A stretch of 64,000 bases of DNA from Adenanthera pavonina (GCA_026686845.1 JAIVEN010000011.1:20198501-20262500), one strand, 5' to 3'. Shown: positions 22,788-34,119, counted from the first letter of the stretch. The notes: generated by a model not told the origin, from the letters alone. A program made the numbers and translations.

Positions 22788-23084
22788 TTACAGTTCATTG
22801 GGATTTACCATACCCAATTCTCTCCTGATTTTGCAATGTCTATCTTCTGACAGAGGCTTTGTCAGGATATCTGCAACTTGATCTTCAGTTGGGATGTATT
22901 CCAATCTAATTTCTCCTTTCAGAACGTGATCTCTTATGAAGTGGTGCCTAACTTTAATATGTTTTGTCCTTGAGTGCATGACAGGATTCTTTGTGATATT
23001 GATGGCACTTTGGTTGTCACACATTATTGGTATTTCTTTCATCTCAACCTCAAGATCTTCCAGTTGCTGTTTCATCCAGATAAC
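22788..23084 (-). pseudogene. Sirevirus 1 RNase H, C-terminal part
   Basis: This open frame is the end of the polyprotein and is cut off from the rest by an in-frame TAA at 23085-23087. It has the copia RNase H signatures CDNQSAI, RTKHIKVRHHFIRD and ADILTKPL. The last residues end at a natural stop at 22788. Confidence 0.9.
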
Positions 23085-24020
23085 TTAGGCACAACAGCTT
23101 CCAGCTGCAACATACTCAGCTTCTGCCGTGGATAGGGCCACACTGTTTTGCTTTTTGCTAAACCATGAAACCAAGGATCCTCCAAGAAACTGACAAGTTC
23201 CACTTGTACTTTTTCTATCAGTTTTGGATCCTGCAAAATCAGCATCAGTGTATCCTTTGAGATCTTCTCCATTGCCCTTTGGATACCAAACACCTATCTG
23301 TGATGTTCCAATAAGATATCTGAAGATTCTCTTCACAGCAGTAGTATGGGCTTCTTTGGGACATGATTGGAACCTTGCACACATACAGACACTAAACATA
23401 ATGTCAGGTTTGCTGGCAGTTAAGTACAGCAGGGATCCAATCATTCTCCTATACTGAGTTATGTCAAACAATTTCCCTTTTTCATCCATGTCCAGTTTGG
23501 TTGCAGTAGCCATAGGTGTCCCCATTGGCTTGGCATTTTCCATTCCAAACTTCTTCAGGAATTCCTTCAGATACTTGGATTGATTGAGGAAGATACCATC
23601 ATTGCTCTGTCTGATTTGCAGTCCAAGGAAGAAGTTGAGTTCACCCATCATAGACATTTTGAATTCCCCCTGCATTAACTTAGAAAAATTCTTGCAAAGA
23701 GATTCATTAGTAGCACCAAATATAATATCATCAACATAGATTTGAACTATGAGTAAATCTTTATTTTCTTTCTTAGTGAATAAGGTTGTATCTACTTTTC
23801 CTCTGTTAAACCCCTTTTCAATTAGAAAATTACTTAATCTTTCATACCAAGCTCTAGGGGCTTGCTTCAAACCGTAAAGAGCTTTCTTTAGTTTATACAC
23901 ATGGTTTGGTTTTGTAGAATCCTCAAAACCTGGAGGTTGATCTACATAAACTTCTTCCATGATATATCCATTCAGAAAAGCACTTTTTACATCCATTTGA
24001 TATAACAAAATATTTTTCAT
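23085..24020 (-). pseudogene. Sirevirus 1 reverse transcriptase and RNase H, main part
   Basis: The 311-residue open frame begins inside the reverse transcriptase. In order it has DVKSAFLNG (residues 9-17), the QPPGF block, LKQAPRAWY, the catalytic YVDDI at 23724-23738 (second and third catalytic Asp), then the connection, and RNase H with YTDADFAGS and ALSTAEAEYVA. The catalytic motifs are intact. The polyprotein is broken upstream by a TAA at 24165 and downstream by a TAA at 23085. It would copy element RNA into DNA in the virus-like particle. Confidence 0.95.
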
Positions 24021-24494
24021 GCATGCATATGCTAGTAAAATTCTAATTGCTTCTAATCTAGCTACTGGAGCAAAGGTTTCCTCAAAATCAATGCCCTCTT
24101 CTTGATTATAACCTTTAGCAACCAGTCTAGCTTTGTTTCTGATGATTGATCCTGATTCATCAAGTTAATTTCTAAAAACCCATTTGGTACCTATGACAGG
24201 ATGATTTTTGGGTCTAGGCACTAAATCCCAGACTTGATTTCTTTCAAACTGATTTAATTCATCCTGCATAGCTAGAATCCAGTATTCATCAGTTAGGGCT
24301 TCCTCAGTACATTTAGGTTCAATTTGAGAGATGAATGCACAATTAATCATTTGATCCCTTAACTGATTTCTGGTTTTAACTCTTTCTTGAACATTCCCTA
24401 TCACTTGATTAACGGGATGATTCCTTTGATATCTCCAAGCTCTAGGGAGTTCTTGAGTCATTTCTTCATTATTTTCTTCCTCAAAATCTCTCTC
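24021..24494 (-). pseudogene. Sirevirus 1 integrase-RT linker and RT N-terminus
   Basis: The frame 24165-24461 carries the linker (RAWRYQRNHPVNQVIGN) and the conserved WVFRN start of copia reverse transcriptase. It ends in a TAA at 24165; the same frame then continues, with a KARLVAKGYNQ block, into 24020. A TAG near 24495 separates it from integrase. Confidence 0.85.
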
Positions 24495-25066
24495 CTAAAT
24501 ATCTTCCTCTAAGTTAATAGATTCAGATATCTTTGGAGGTTTAATTTTACTTTCATCAGAAAGATTTAAATCCTTAAAGTTTGGAATAAGATCATCCTTA
24601 CCAGTGACATGTTTTGAAACAGTTTCATTTTCAATGAATACTACATGCACAGATTCTTCTATTAATGAAGACTTTTTATTAAAAACTCTATATGCTTTAC
24701 TCCTACTAGAATAGCCCAGAAATATACCTTCATCGGATTTGGGATCAAACTTACCCAGATTTTTTTTTCCATTGTTGTGAATGAAGCATTTGCACCCGAA
24801 CACATGAAGATGAGACAGATTTGGCTTTCTTCCCTTGTACAGCTCGTATGGAGTCTTTCCAAGGATTGGTCTGATGTAGGCTCTATTTATGATGTAGCTT
24901 GCTGTATTTACTGCATCAGCCCAAAACACTTGAGATAGCTCCTTTTCATTCAGCATAGCTCTAGCCATCTCTCCAATGGTTCTGTTCCTCCTTTCTACTA
25001 CTCCATTCTATTGAGGAGTTCTTGGAGCTAAGAAGTTGTGATCAATCCCATGCTCATTGCAGTACT
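24495..25066 (-). pseudogene. Sirevirus 1 integrase, C-terminal half
   Basis: From about 24968 this frame reads as integrase core end and C-terminus: FWADAVNTASYIINRA, the GKTPYELYKGRKPNLSHLHV block, and the GIFLGYS and SKAYRVFN blocks. Between 25066 and 24968 a frameshift and an in-frame TAG (near 25010, where the family has a Gln codon before NG) break the polyprotein near the catalytic Glu region (VERRNRT). The strand transfer enzyme is therefore inactive. Confidence 0.9.
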
Positions 25067-25771
25067 CTAGAAAATATGAGTTTTCAAACTCTCCTCCATG
25101 ATCTGACTGATAGACACAATGGAAATACCTTTATCATTTTGCACTTTCTTAGCTAAGGTTACAAATGCATCAAAGGTATCACTTTTAGAGGAAAGAAATA
25201 GTGTCCATGTAAATCTAGAATAATCATCCACAATTATAAGCACATACAGATTACCACCAATGCTTTTTACCCTTGATGGACCAATTAAATCCATATGCAG
25301 TAGTTCTAGTGGTCTAGTTGTGGTGACTACATTTTTAGGTTTAAAAGAAGATTTAGTTTGCTTTCCTCTTAAGCATGCATCACATTCTTTATCTTTTTCA
25401 AAAGCAATTTTTGGCAGGCCAGTGACTAGCTCATTTTTAACCAATTTTGAAAGCTGATTCATGTTAACATGAGCTAATCTTCTATGCCACAACCAACTAT
25501 CATTATCCTGACTAATTAGACAAACAGAATCTAAGGGAGGAAGTTCATCAAGATCAATAGTATAGCAGTTACCATCCCTTTGAGCTTTGAGGATAACTTT
25601 GTGATCGCTTTTTTTGATAACCAGGCAAAACTTTGAGTCAAACAGCACCCAATTTCCTTTGTCACATGTTTGGCTCGCACTCAGCAGATTGTGGTTGAGG
25701 CCTATCATAAACAACACCTCTTCAATGGATGTTTCAGGATTTTTGCCCACAGTGCCAATGCCACTTGTCAC
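25067..25771 (-). pseudogene. Sirevirus 1 protease end, GAG-pre-integrase and integrase N-terminal half
   Basis: The open frame contains LWHRRLAHVN and CDACLRGKQ, which form the HHCC zinc site, then the integrase core start with HMDLIGPSR (first catalytic Asp) and VDDYSRFTW (second catalytic Asp). It ends in a frameshifted tail near 25110. Upstream, the protease motif DSACSSHM at about 25780-25800 is followed by a deletion: compared with 41876-42010 of Sirevirus 2, roughly 65-75 bp after it are missing and the frame changes. The protease is therefore probably inactive. Confidence 0.9.
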
Positions 25772-25873
25772 CGATCATGTGACTTGAGCAGGCACTGTCC
25801 ATATACCATTTATTATTCTTTCTAGCTTTGAGACATACCTGCAAAACAAAGTTCATATTTTCTTTTTAGGTAC

Positions 25874-26860
25874 CTAAATTTGCTTGGGTCCTTTTCTGTC
25901 AGTAGTCTTTTCCCTAGATACAGATGTACCTTTGGGAATCCATTTAACCGTCCTGTCAAGTCCATTTTTCTTTAAAGCACATGAACTGGAAATATGTCCC
26001 TTCTTGTTACAGAAGTGACAGGTGGTAAAGGGACTGCTGGATTGAGAAGCAGGAAGAAAACAATGCAGATAATATTTTTGTTTTGCATGCCTTGGTTGAT
26101 TATATGATTCAATGTGATGTGACATATGATCTTTCTTTCTATTGCTATTATCATGCACAAAATGTCTCATGTACATATTCTGATTTTTCTTCCTAATCTT
26201 TTCTTTTACAGCACAAGGATCATAGCCAAGTCCAGCCTTTCCTTGTGATATTCTTTGGCTTCCCATTAAAGCAAACAACATATCTTTACCTTTAGTAAGC
26301 CTAGACATGCTTTTCACTAGATATTCATTGGTTTGCTTTAGTTCAATGCATGATTTACAGCAAGCAGATTCAGCAATAGGCAGAGAAGCAATTTCAGAGA
26401 TGTTGCATTGAGATTCTAGTTTGTTAATCTTTTTCTTTGCTAGTTTTAGTTCTTTAGCAACTTTAATAAACTCATCATGAAGCTCATGAAATGCATCCAG
26501 TAATTCATAATAGGAAGGTTCAGATTCATATACCTCTTCTTCTTGATCACTGCTGCATGGAATTTCAGCTTCTTCAGAGGCAAGTGCCATGAGACAGATA
26601 TTGGCAATTTCATCTTCATCATCTTCTTCTTCGTCTGAGCTGTTGCCCCATATTGATGAGATGTAAGCTTTCTTCTTCTTGCCTTTGTCTGCAGCTTTCT
26701 TTTCTTTCTCTTGCTTTTTCAGGAACTGTGGACAATCCCATTTGATATGTCCTTGCTTTTTGCACTCATAGCAAGTAATAGGCTCTTTTTGTTCCCTCTT
26801 GCTATCTCCAGTAGCTCCTTTCTTGAAGAATTTCTTGTTTCTCTTCTTGTTGTAGAATCT
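25874..26860 (-). pseudogene. Sirevirus 1 gag C-terminal half with zinc knuckles
   Basis: After a premature TGA at 26861-26863 the gag frame stays open to a TAG at 25874. It includes a CCHC knuckle, CYECKKQGHIKWDC, near 26740-26785; an acidic stretch; a coiled-coil-like Lys/Glu segment; and a second knuckle, CHFCNKKGHISSSC, near 25980-26020. Two knuckles in a long gag are typical of Sireviruses. The TAG at 25874 falls where the family reads a Trp codon before the VPK block, so it looks like a G-to-A nonsense change. Confidence 0.9.
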
Positions 26861-27652
26861 TCAGAATTTTCTGACCATCATAGCCAGAGTTTCTTCATCT
26901 AGCTCCTCTCCATCGTCAGATTCTTCCTCCTTTTCTTCAGCACCTTTGAGAGCAAGGCCTTTCTTCTTTCTGTCTTGTCCAACTTCCTTGAGAGCTTTAA
27001 GTTTTCCTTCATACTCCTCAAGGCTGCCAAATGGAGCTGTGACAGAGGCCATTGATTCTCCTCTGGCTTTCTCTATTGCTGTTACCTTAGGCTGCCATTC
27101 CAGAGGGAGAGCTCTGAGGATCTTTCTGACTTTCTCTGTTTGAGTGTATTCCTTTCCTAGGCTCTTTAGTTGATTCACAATGAGAGTGAATCTCTTTTGC
27201 AGCTCTTTTACAGTCTCTCCTTCAGCCATTCTGAAGCTTTCATATTCTCCAATGCAGGTATTCAGTTTATTTTCCCTGACTCCAGTTGTTCCTTCATGAG
27301 CAATCTGCAGGGTATCCCACATTTCCTTTGCAGTGGAGCATTGTAATATTCTGTATAATTCGTCTTGATTCAAGGCACTGACTAGACAATGTTTTGCCTT
27401 GAAGTTCAGTAAGACTCTCCTTCTGTCTTCTTCATTCCATTCAACTTTTGGCTTTTCTTTGTACTTTCCATCATCTTCTAAAGCCATTAGGACAAAGTCT
27501 CCTTTTTGAATGATTGACCAGATGTCCAGATCGATTGACTGGAGATAGATTTGCATTCTCATCTTCCAGTAACCATAATGCTCTCCACTGAAGCCAGGTG
27601 GTCTATTTGTATTGTTCCCTTCTGGTAATATGCTTTCTCCAAAGCCAGCCAT
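26861..27652 (-). pseudogene. Sirevirus 1 gag N-terminal half
   Basis: The chosen start is the ATG at 27650-27652, because the related element at 40507 starts with the same MA-FGESIL sequence; an upstream in-frame ATG at 27704-27706 lies in the primer-binding site. The frame is the UBN2/DUF4219-type copia gag, with GFSGEHYGYWKMRM near the N-terminus, KEMWDTLQIAHEGT in the middle and LEEYEGKLKALK near the end. It would form the virus-like particle shell. A TGA at 26861-26863 ends it early. Confidence 0.9.
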
Positions 27653-27691
27653 TATAATTCCCGGACTATGAGATCCTTTGAATGGGAATTC

Positions 27692-27705
27692 GGGCTTTGA
27701 TACCA
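27692..27705 (-). promoter_or_regulatory. Primer-binding site of Sirevirus 1
   Basis: The minus strand reads TGGTATCAAAGCCC two bases after the 5' LTR, complementary to the 3' end of initiator tRNA-Met. Confidence 0.95.
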
Positions 27706-27707
27706 CT

Positions 27708-29355
27708 TGTTAGTTAGCCTGACTTCCCAAGAGGGGGGTGAATTGGGAAGATTAAAAATTTTCTGCACAAAGTGAAAATGATGAAGAAAGCAAGGTATAA
27801 TGAAAAACAGAGTATAAAGCAATAAGCTAAAAGAGAAGAGATAGGGAGAAGAAAAACTCAGATATTTATCCTGGTTCGGTCTCTTCTCTTGACCTACGTC
27901 CAGTCCCCAAGTTACCACTTGAGATTTTCCACTATACAGCAAGAATTCAACGGGCTTCTTGCTAATGCCACAGTACAACTCCAGTGCTCTGTTTTCTAGA
28001 GCTCACTTTATCTCTTTCTGCACTTTCACAAAGTGCTTTATAATCTCTTGTGATATCTCCTCACAAGTAAATCTATCTTCCAGATGAAGATTTGATTGTT
28101 TACAAAGATGAAACTCTCTTGAATAGAGTAAATATGAAAGTTGAAGTGCAAATATTGAAGTAAGAGGGTAAAAGTCTTTGAGTAGAAGTTTTGACAGAAT
28201 TTCAGTATATACAAAGTTTGATTCGTTACCCACAACTTCAAATGATGTTATATTTATAGATTTAGGTTCCAACTATTTGTTAGAGACGAAATCCATCCGT
28301 TGGGGAAGTTATCCAACGGTTACTCTGAAAAACTATCCGTTAACTAACTGCATTTAATGCTTCTGACATACTGAAATTCAAATTTTGGTTGGTCAACAGA
28401 CGAATTTGGAAGGAACCGAAGGTTAAAGATTCCAACGTTGAAATACCGAAGTTTGTCTGTTCATGAAGTGAAATTCAAATTTTGAAACTTAGAAAATGTT
28501 TCCATGTTGTGACATACGAATTTTCAAGAAGAAAGTTTTTCTGTTAAGTGTGAAAGTGTTTTCAATTTGCTACAGTGCCCTCGAAATTCAAATTTTAAAA
28601 CCCAAAATTCGTCTATCCGTAGTAGGCTCAAAAGACACAGTAGTTCATTTACTCTGAAATTCAAATTTTCAAAGACTGAAGTTCATCTGTCAGAGAGACC
28701 TCTTTTCAGACTTACTTCAACATTCGAATTTGTAAACAATGTCATTACGTCATTATGTCATTTCAACAAACTCAAAACTTTACCTTCTGAAATTCGAATT
28801 TTCATGTTCAAAGTTCGTTTGTCAGTGAGCAGTTTTGAAGCTCAATACAATCTTGATTTCATATGAACTTTAACATTGTTTAAGACGAATTTCTTCAGTT
28901 TTCATAAATTCCATTTTGTCTGAAATTCGAATGTTCAAAACCCACAGTTCGTCTGTTGCTCAACAGCTTCTTTGAGACACTTATGAAAATTCAAATTTTG
29001 AAAAACAAAATTCGTCTGTCAGAGAAGCATCTCTTCAAACTTATTCAGTTTAAACTCGAAATTCGAATTTCCAAAGCCAAAGTTTGAATTTCCAACAAGG
29101 CAGTTCAATGTAAGCTTTTCAAACTTCGTTTGTTGGTGGGTATTTTTCAAATATTTCATTGTTTAACATAAAATCAAGTTGTTAAAACTTCTTTTCATCA
29201 AATCAAAGTCTTTTACCCATAACAAAAGATCCTATAACAATCCTAGCAATGATTACTCAGATTTTCTTCACTTGAAACACTTTGAGCTCCTTTGATATCT
29301 TCATTCCAAGCTCTTGACAGTTGATTTGGAATCATCAAAACTTCTTGATTCAACA
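27708..29355 (-). repeat. 5' LTR of Sirevirus 1
   Basis: This 1648 bp LTR pairs with 18154-19804. It differs from it mainly by transitions; several TTCGAA and GACGAA sites that are intact in the other LTR read TTCAAA or similar here (for example near 28378, 28475, 28585 and 28660). Confidence 0.95.
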
Positions 29356-29360
29356 TAAAG
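29356..29360. repeat. Right TSD of Sirevirus 1 (TAAAG)
   Basis: An exact repeat of 18149-18153. Confidence 0.95.
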
Positions 29361-30455
29361 CATCTACCCAATATGAATTGGGAGATTAGCATGGGCCATC
29401 ATTGACCTAACCATGTTAAACAGGGTTCTATTTCTCCTTTTAGCTACTTTGTTTTATTGCGAACTACCCACGATCATTAATTGTCTTATGATTCCCTTCT
29501 CTTCATAGAGCTCTTTAAATTGCTTTAAAAGATATTCATCTTCGCGGTCGATCCTTAGTGCTTTAATTTTCTCGTCTAATTGATTTTCTACCTCATTCAT
29601 ATAACATCTTAATCATTCAAGTGCTTCTAACTTGTGTGAAATAAGGTATACATGACCAAACCATGAAAGGTCATCAATAAAGGTGATGAAGTTCTAAGAT
29701 CCATGTCTCGACCTAACACTCATTGGACCACAAATATCAGAATGAATTAATTATAATGGAGTATCTGCCCTAATCCCTTTACCAAATGGTTTCCTAGTTA
29801 TTTTACCAGGTAGACAATGTTTGCATAAGGATATTTCCATTTTTGAAATCATACCTAGCATACCTTCCTTTGCTAGTTTGGTCATCCTATATTGACTAAT
29901 ATGTCCTAGTCTAGCATGCCATACACCTATATCAACATTTAAATTTGAGGTAGAAGTAGTAAAACAACTATTATTGTAATTGAAATTATCATCAACAGTA
30001 TCTAGTACAAAGAAAGCATGAGATAGAAAGCCAAATCTATAAAACATAGTTTGTTGACAAATGTCAACTAAATCATGAAAACAAATAGAAAACTCATAAT
30101 GAACAACACCACGGAGTGACATAAGATTTTGTCTGATATTCAATGCGTAAAGGATGTCATACAAGATCAAGACCTTGCCACTATACAAAGTCAACTTGTA
30201 AGTTCTAAATCCCTTGACCTCAATCTTTACACTGTTTCCTACAAAAAGCCATCTGTTAAATTTTGGCACCAGACAAAGATCTATGAATGATCCCCAATCT
30301 CGACTTACGTGATCTATGGCCCTTAAGTCTATGATCCAAGAGAAAGGCATAATTTTTGTTAGGAAAATAGTACTGGAAACATATGAATAAGAAACAATAT
30401 GAGGTTCCAATAATACATTGTTTTGCTTAGTACAATTCCGAGCAAAATGCCTCAT
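29361..30455 (-). pseudogene. Old copia element: protease end, GAG-pre-integrase, integrase core (broken)
   Basis: The open frame 29751-30455 (minus) covers a protease-like segment (WIIDLRAIDHVS, where active copia proteases have an Asp-Ser/Thr-Gly/Ala triad), then VWHARLGHIS and CKHCLPGK, the zinc-binding HHCC region. Further down, 29361-29750 reads with stops as the integrase core, including RRNRTLFNMVRSM, where the catalytic Glu region lies. It stops at 29361 at the Sirevirus insertion and continues at 18153. Confidence 0.8.
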
Positions 30456-31235
30456 CTTTCGGTAAGCATTCTAGCTTCTCTCTTTCCCTTCCTCTTGAAA
30501 TTCTTGCCCTTTTGAATCTTTGGGCTATCTTTCTTCCCTTTGTTCTTGAACTTTTTGCCTTTCTTGGGCTTAGGCTTTAAATTTGAGAGGCTTGCACCCT
30601 CTGTCAAGTATGCTTGGCTAGAAGCTTTGTAAGCCTCCAACCTTTCATCTTCGAGTTCCAGGTGTCAAGCCACATTGTCATAAGTGACGATACTTTCATT
30701 ATGGGTCAAGTTTACCTTCATCTGTCCCAAGTTAGAAGGGAGTAACTGGATCACAGCCTGTACTTGCTGCTCATTTGAAAGAGTGTGTCCTGTTGACTTT
30801 AGCTCTCTAATCATGTTTGACATTTCTCTTAAGTGCTACCTTATATGAGTAATTGGTTGTAGCTTATATGTGTCAAACTTGATTATGAGCCTTTGAAGTT
30901 TGATTGCTGAAGTGACACCAAACTTGTCTTTAAGTGTGATCCATATACATTGAATAATAATAAACATCTCAAGCTCGCACATAAGATCATCAAGCATTGC
31001 ACTTAACATAATGATTCGTGCAATGCTGTTCTTTCTTCTCGAGGCTTCATAAGCCTATCTATCCCTTCTATGCTAAACCATGTTACTCTATTTTTGACTC
31101 TACTATAATAATGGTCAATAAGTTGATGACATCTTGTTCCTCCAATAAAGATATTTTATGATGCCATATATCCCAGTTATCCCCATTCAGTTTACCACTC
31201 TTATCGAACTCAGTGATTATATTTTTGTTAGCCAT
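30456..31235 (-). pseudogene. Old copia element gag (broken)
   Basis: The likely start is the ATG at 31233-31235, followed by a short N-terminus with NGDNWDIWHHKI, like the NWxxW motif of copia gag. The rest is riddled with stops and shifts. The last part, at 30452-30640, is a Lys-rich open segment just before the zinc-knuckle region, which overlaps the next frame at about 30450. It would have encoded the particle shell protein. Confidence 0.65.
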
Positions 31236-31690
31236 TATACACATACTATAGCACAAATTTATTAAATATACAATGTCATATTTATTTGTACTTATCCTTT
31301 AGTAAGTCTATAACAATTCTATTAAGCATATGATCAGAAATCTGCATTTGTCTAACCTCATCTCATGTAACCTAATTTCATCATTATTCCTTACTAAATA
31401 TTTATGAAAGTATTTTTATATTACACATTGCTTTATGATATTCTATATCTAGGTGGTCTAACTCAAAATAGGTATTCCCACTTAGATGGCGTACTCTCAT
31501 TTGGACAGAAAATTCAAAAAAATTATATATTCATTGCAGAAATAAAAATACATAATATTCTATAATCAGTCAAAATAGCAACAAGAGACTTAATCAAGAA
31601 AATATATATACAACAGCATTCATAAAACAAAATAAAAAACTAGCATTCTATTCCCCCATTTTTTATTCTTTTATGATGATCATGGATTCT
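31236..31690 (-). other. AT-rich leader of old copia element
   Basis: No ORF, RNA gene or repeat terminus is seen here. Confidence 0.4.
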
Positions 31691-32490
31691 TCTTTTGTCT
31701 CTTAGGTGAAGAATATGCATGTGTCAGGTCACGATATTTTGCACTAAGGTAAGATTGGAATTGTTGTTCATCATGTTATTTTTGAAGAATGATGACTTCA
31801 AAAATTGGTGATGCAGGATTAGCCCGTATGGTGGATGTAATGGGCTTCTAAAAGTCATCAGGAGGAAGATGATCCAAAATGGCATTGATCTAAGTCTGTT
31901 TATAGGAGAAATGACCATCAAACATCATCTCTACTATGAATGCTCTAGCACACAGAAGAATGAACATAAAGGAAGGGCATCATGAGTGAAATCATGATAT
32001 AATTTGTCAACTAAACAAGTGAGGTAGATAGGGATTTTGTGTATGAGAGTTTTGTTGAGCCCTAGGTGCTACTTTTGGAGCATTAGTGTTCTCCTCTGTG
32101 GGATTTGTATAATGATTGTGGCGGTATTGTTGGAGATCCCCCCTTCCTCTGAGTTTCCCTTTGACTCTCCCTCTGGATCCTCTTATGGGTTACTATCAGG
32201 AGATGCATAATAGTAACCATTGTTCTCATAACTAACATAAGGATCCAATAGGAAAAGTTCTAGTTCATCATCAGTTAAGTGTGCTGGGGGGTTGTTTTCT
32301 AGGTATTCAAGTGCTTTAGCCAATGGTAGTGGATCTACCAAAGCACCTTCTTCTAAAGGATTAAACCGAGATAATGGAGTATATCTTGGTAGCTCTTCAT
32401 TAATGTCAAATGACGTAATATATGCTGAGAGAGCGTTAAACCCTTGTGATTCAAATTCAGGGGAGGACATGGGCTCAGAAGAATTCATAG
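31691..32490 (-). pseudogene. Unassigned leader ORF upstream of copia gag
   Basis: On the minus strand 32183-32488 encodes a 101-residue acidic, Pro/Leu-rich product that starts MNSSEPMSSPEF. After its stop, coding-like sequence goes on in shifting frames to about 31691. It includes a hydrophobic stretch (LNKTLIHKIPIYLTCLVDKL near 32050), then DALPL, then an Ile/Asp segment and a charged tail. The composition looks like protein, not random AT-rich DNA. I do not recognise the family. It lies between the primer-binding site (33709) and gag (31235), where copia elements usually have no gene. It may be a captured sequence or a remnant of another nested element. Confidence 0.35.
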
Positions 32491-33708
32491 TACCTAAAAA
32501 ATGAAAAATATGTATATTTCAGGGGCTTTATTCATATTTATGGCTACAAAAAGTATAAAAACTTACTAAGAAAATAAGCAAATCATATATCAAAATGAAG
32601 CACATGAATTAAGGGATTTTTTGTAAACAAACCATATTAAAAAATTCTCTCAAACGTGCCTTCAAGTGCCTCAAGAAGGTGCAGATTGTGAAAAACATCT
32701 GACCGGAGCTATTCACTGGATTCTTCCTCCACACTCCATGTGCCTTACCCATGTGTAGGATTTTATTGGTGTATGTGGCCAAAAAATTTATTGGTGGCCC
32801 CTTGTGCCCCATCAGCAAAGAAAATAATATTTAATTATTAAATTAATTAATTAAATATTATTATTAAATATTTTTTTTTGGTTTGGACATTTGATATTGG
32901 CTGAATTTGTACTCGAGTCCAGTGGTCACAGTCCAGAACCCATGCTCATTTTTTTCCTTTTTAGTTGGCAGGTTAGAAATTGTGCTTGGATTCAAACCAA
33001 TCCAATGTCTGAAACTAATGGCCTACCCCATTTTTTTAGTGAAAAATGATGCGTTTTGCACCCAAAGAATTTGACACATCATTTTTCAAAAGGTCATGTC
33101 ATTTTAGGGAAGTGACAGAATTGATGTGTCATTTCTGTCATCCTCAACCTCTGGTCGGGTCTGCTTGACCCAGGTTGCAAACCCACCAAATTCGATGGAC
33201 GCGATATCTTCTCTCCTTTGTTTTTCATGTTTCTGACCATGGTTTCCAATGTTCCTGGTGTTGTTGATCATGGCCTTGATTTGTAGTAAAATGCATTATT
33301 TGCATAAGCCTAATTTCGTTTTGGATGTGCATGTGAAGGAGTGTCTGGACTAAGTGTATGGAAGAATTTTTTTTACATGGTTTATTCAAAAGAAAATGGC
33401 CAATGAATATCATTTGGTCATTGTTAGAGTTGTAGAATTTTATGGTCATTGTTTCCATTGTTAATCGATATACCCTCGAAAAAACGAAGATGAGAACAGA
33501 GACAAATTGAGGCAACGTAAATAAATATCTATATAACAATTAAGAATCACAATGTAAGTATAAATGAGTAAACTAACAATTTGGTGGATTTGCTAATTTT
33601 CATAGGAGAGCAATTCTCAATCACATCTAACATCATGGCTAATTGCAAAAGTATATATATGAAAATAACACAGAGAATGAAAATATAAAAGATGGCTAGG
33701 AAAGTTAT
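32491..33708 (-). other. Non-coding leader of old copia element
   Basis: Frames here (32609-32818, 33225-33539) lack family features. A tract of AT repeats stands at 32818-32880, and a stretch at 33050-33150 repeats GACACATCATTTTTC/GTGTCATTTCTGTC-like motifs. The leader is unusually long, about 2.5 kb in all from gag to the primer-binding site. Confidence 0.35.
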
Positions 33709-33722
33709 GGCTTTGATACCAA
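33709..33722 (-). promoter_or_regulatory. Primer-binding site of old copia element
   Basis: The minus strand reads TTGGTATCAAAGCC immediately after the LTR end at 33723, fitting initiator tRNA-Met. Confidence 0.85.
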
Positions 33723-34119
33723 TGATAGAAAATAAAGTAGATATAAAAGACTTAGTTGTTGAGTATATCAGTCTAATCCTTAAAAGAGAAAAACATATAC
33801 TGACACCTACACGGATTAGAAAAATCACAATCACTTAAATCTTTCGAAGGTTCCATAATAGATGCATAGATAGAGAGAATAGTGAAAGTTTAGTAACATG
33901 ACTCAAAAAAAATTCTATAGTTTTTCCAATATTTAATCAGGATATGTGCATAGATTTTCAAGCCGTTGTTGTTATCCGACTCACACACATTCTCCCTTAA
34001 TTGATTCAACAACATAATTGTTCCCTCCTTTTTGAAATGAGAGAATTGCACTCATTTGCCCTAGATAAATATTGGGCATTTAGGCCCATTAGGGGTGGAC
34101 AAAATTAAGTAATCCAATA
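33723..34119 (-). repeat. 5' LTR of old copia element
   Basis: This 397 bp LTR matches 5837-6231. On the minus strand it begins TATTGGATTACTTAATT (TG has become TA) and ends TTTTCTATCA at 33723, directly followed by the primer-binding site. The minus-strand frame 33547-33834 overlaps its end and is not a gene. Confidence 0.8.

Larger units (their letters stand above)
18154..29355 (-). mobile_element. Sirevirus-type Ty1/copia element 1, structurally complete
   Basis: This 11,202 bp minus-strand element has two LTRs of about 1.65 kb (27708-29355 and 18154-19804), each with TGTTGA...TAACA ends. It has a perfect TAAAG TSD, a primer-binding site TGGTATCAAAGCCC next to the 5' LTR, and the SIRE-type polypurine tract AAAAGGGGGAGAA next to the 3' LTR. 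Between them lie gag, protease, integrase, reverse transcriptase, RNase H and an extra ORF in the place of the SIRE envelope-like gene. It is structurally whole but genetically dead: several nonsense codons, a protease deletion and frameshifts are seen. It landed in the integrase of the old copia element. Confidence 0.95.
5837..34119 (-). mobile_element. Old Ty1/copia element (host of three nested insertions)
   Basis: A minus-strand copia element frames this block. Its LTRs are at 33723-34119 (5') and 5837-6231 (3'), its tRNA-Met primer-binding site is at 33709-33722, and imperfect 5 bp TSDs AATTT/AATTC flank it. In minus order it carries gag, GAG-pre-integrase, integrase, reverse transcriptase and RNase H, which is copia order. 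Integrase and reverse transcriptase continue across three later insertions (18154-29355, 11926-18029, 8303-10882). Removing these leaves about 8.4 kb. All coding parts are broken. It entered the middle of an endogenous pararetrovirus polyprotein. Confidence 0.8.

Noticed and set aside
33050..33160. Short repeated GTGTCATTTCTGTC-type motifs as a MITE
   Set aside because: No terminal inverted repeats or TSD could be defined.
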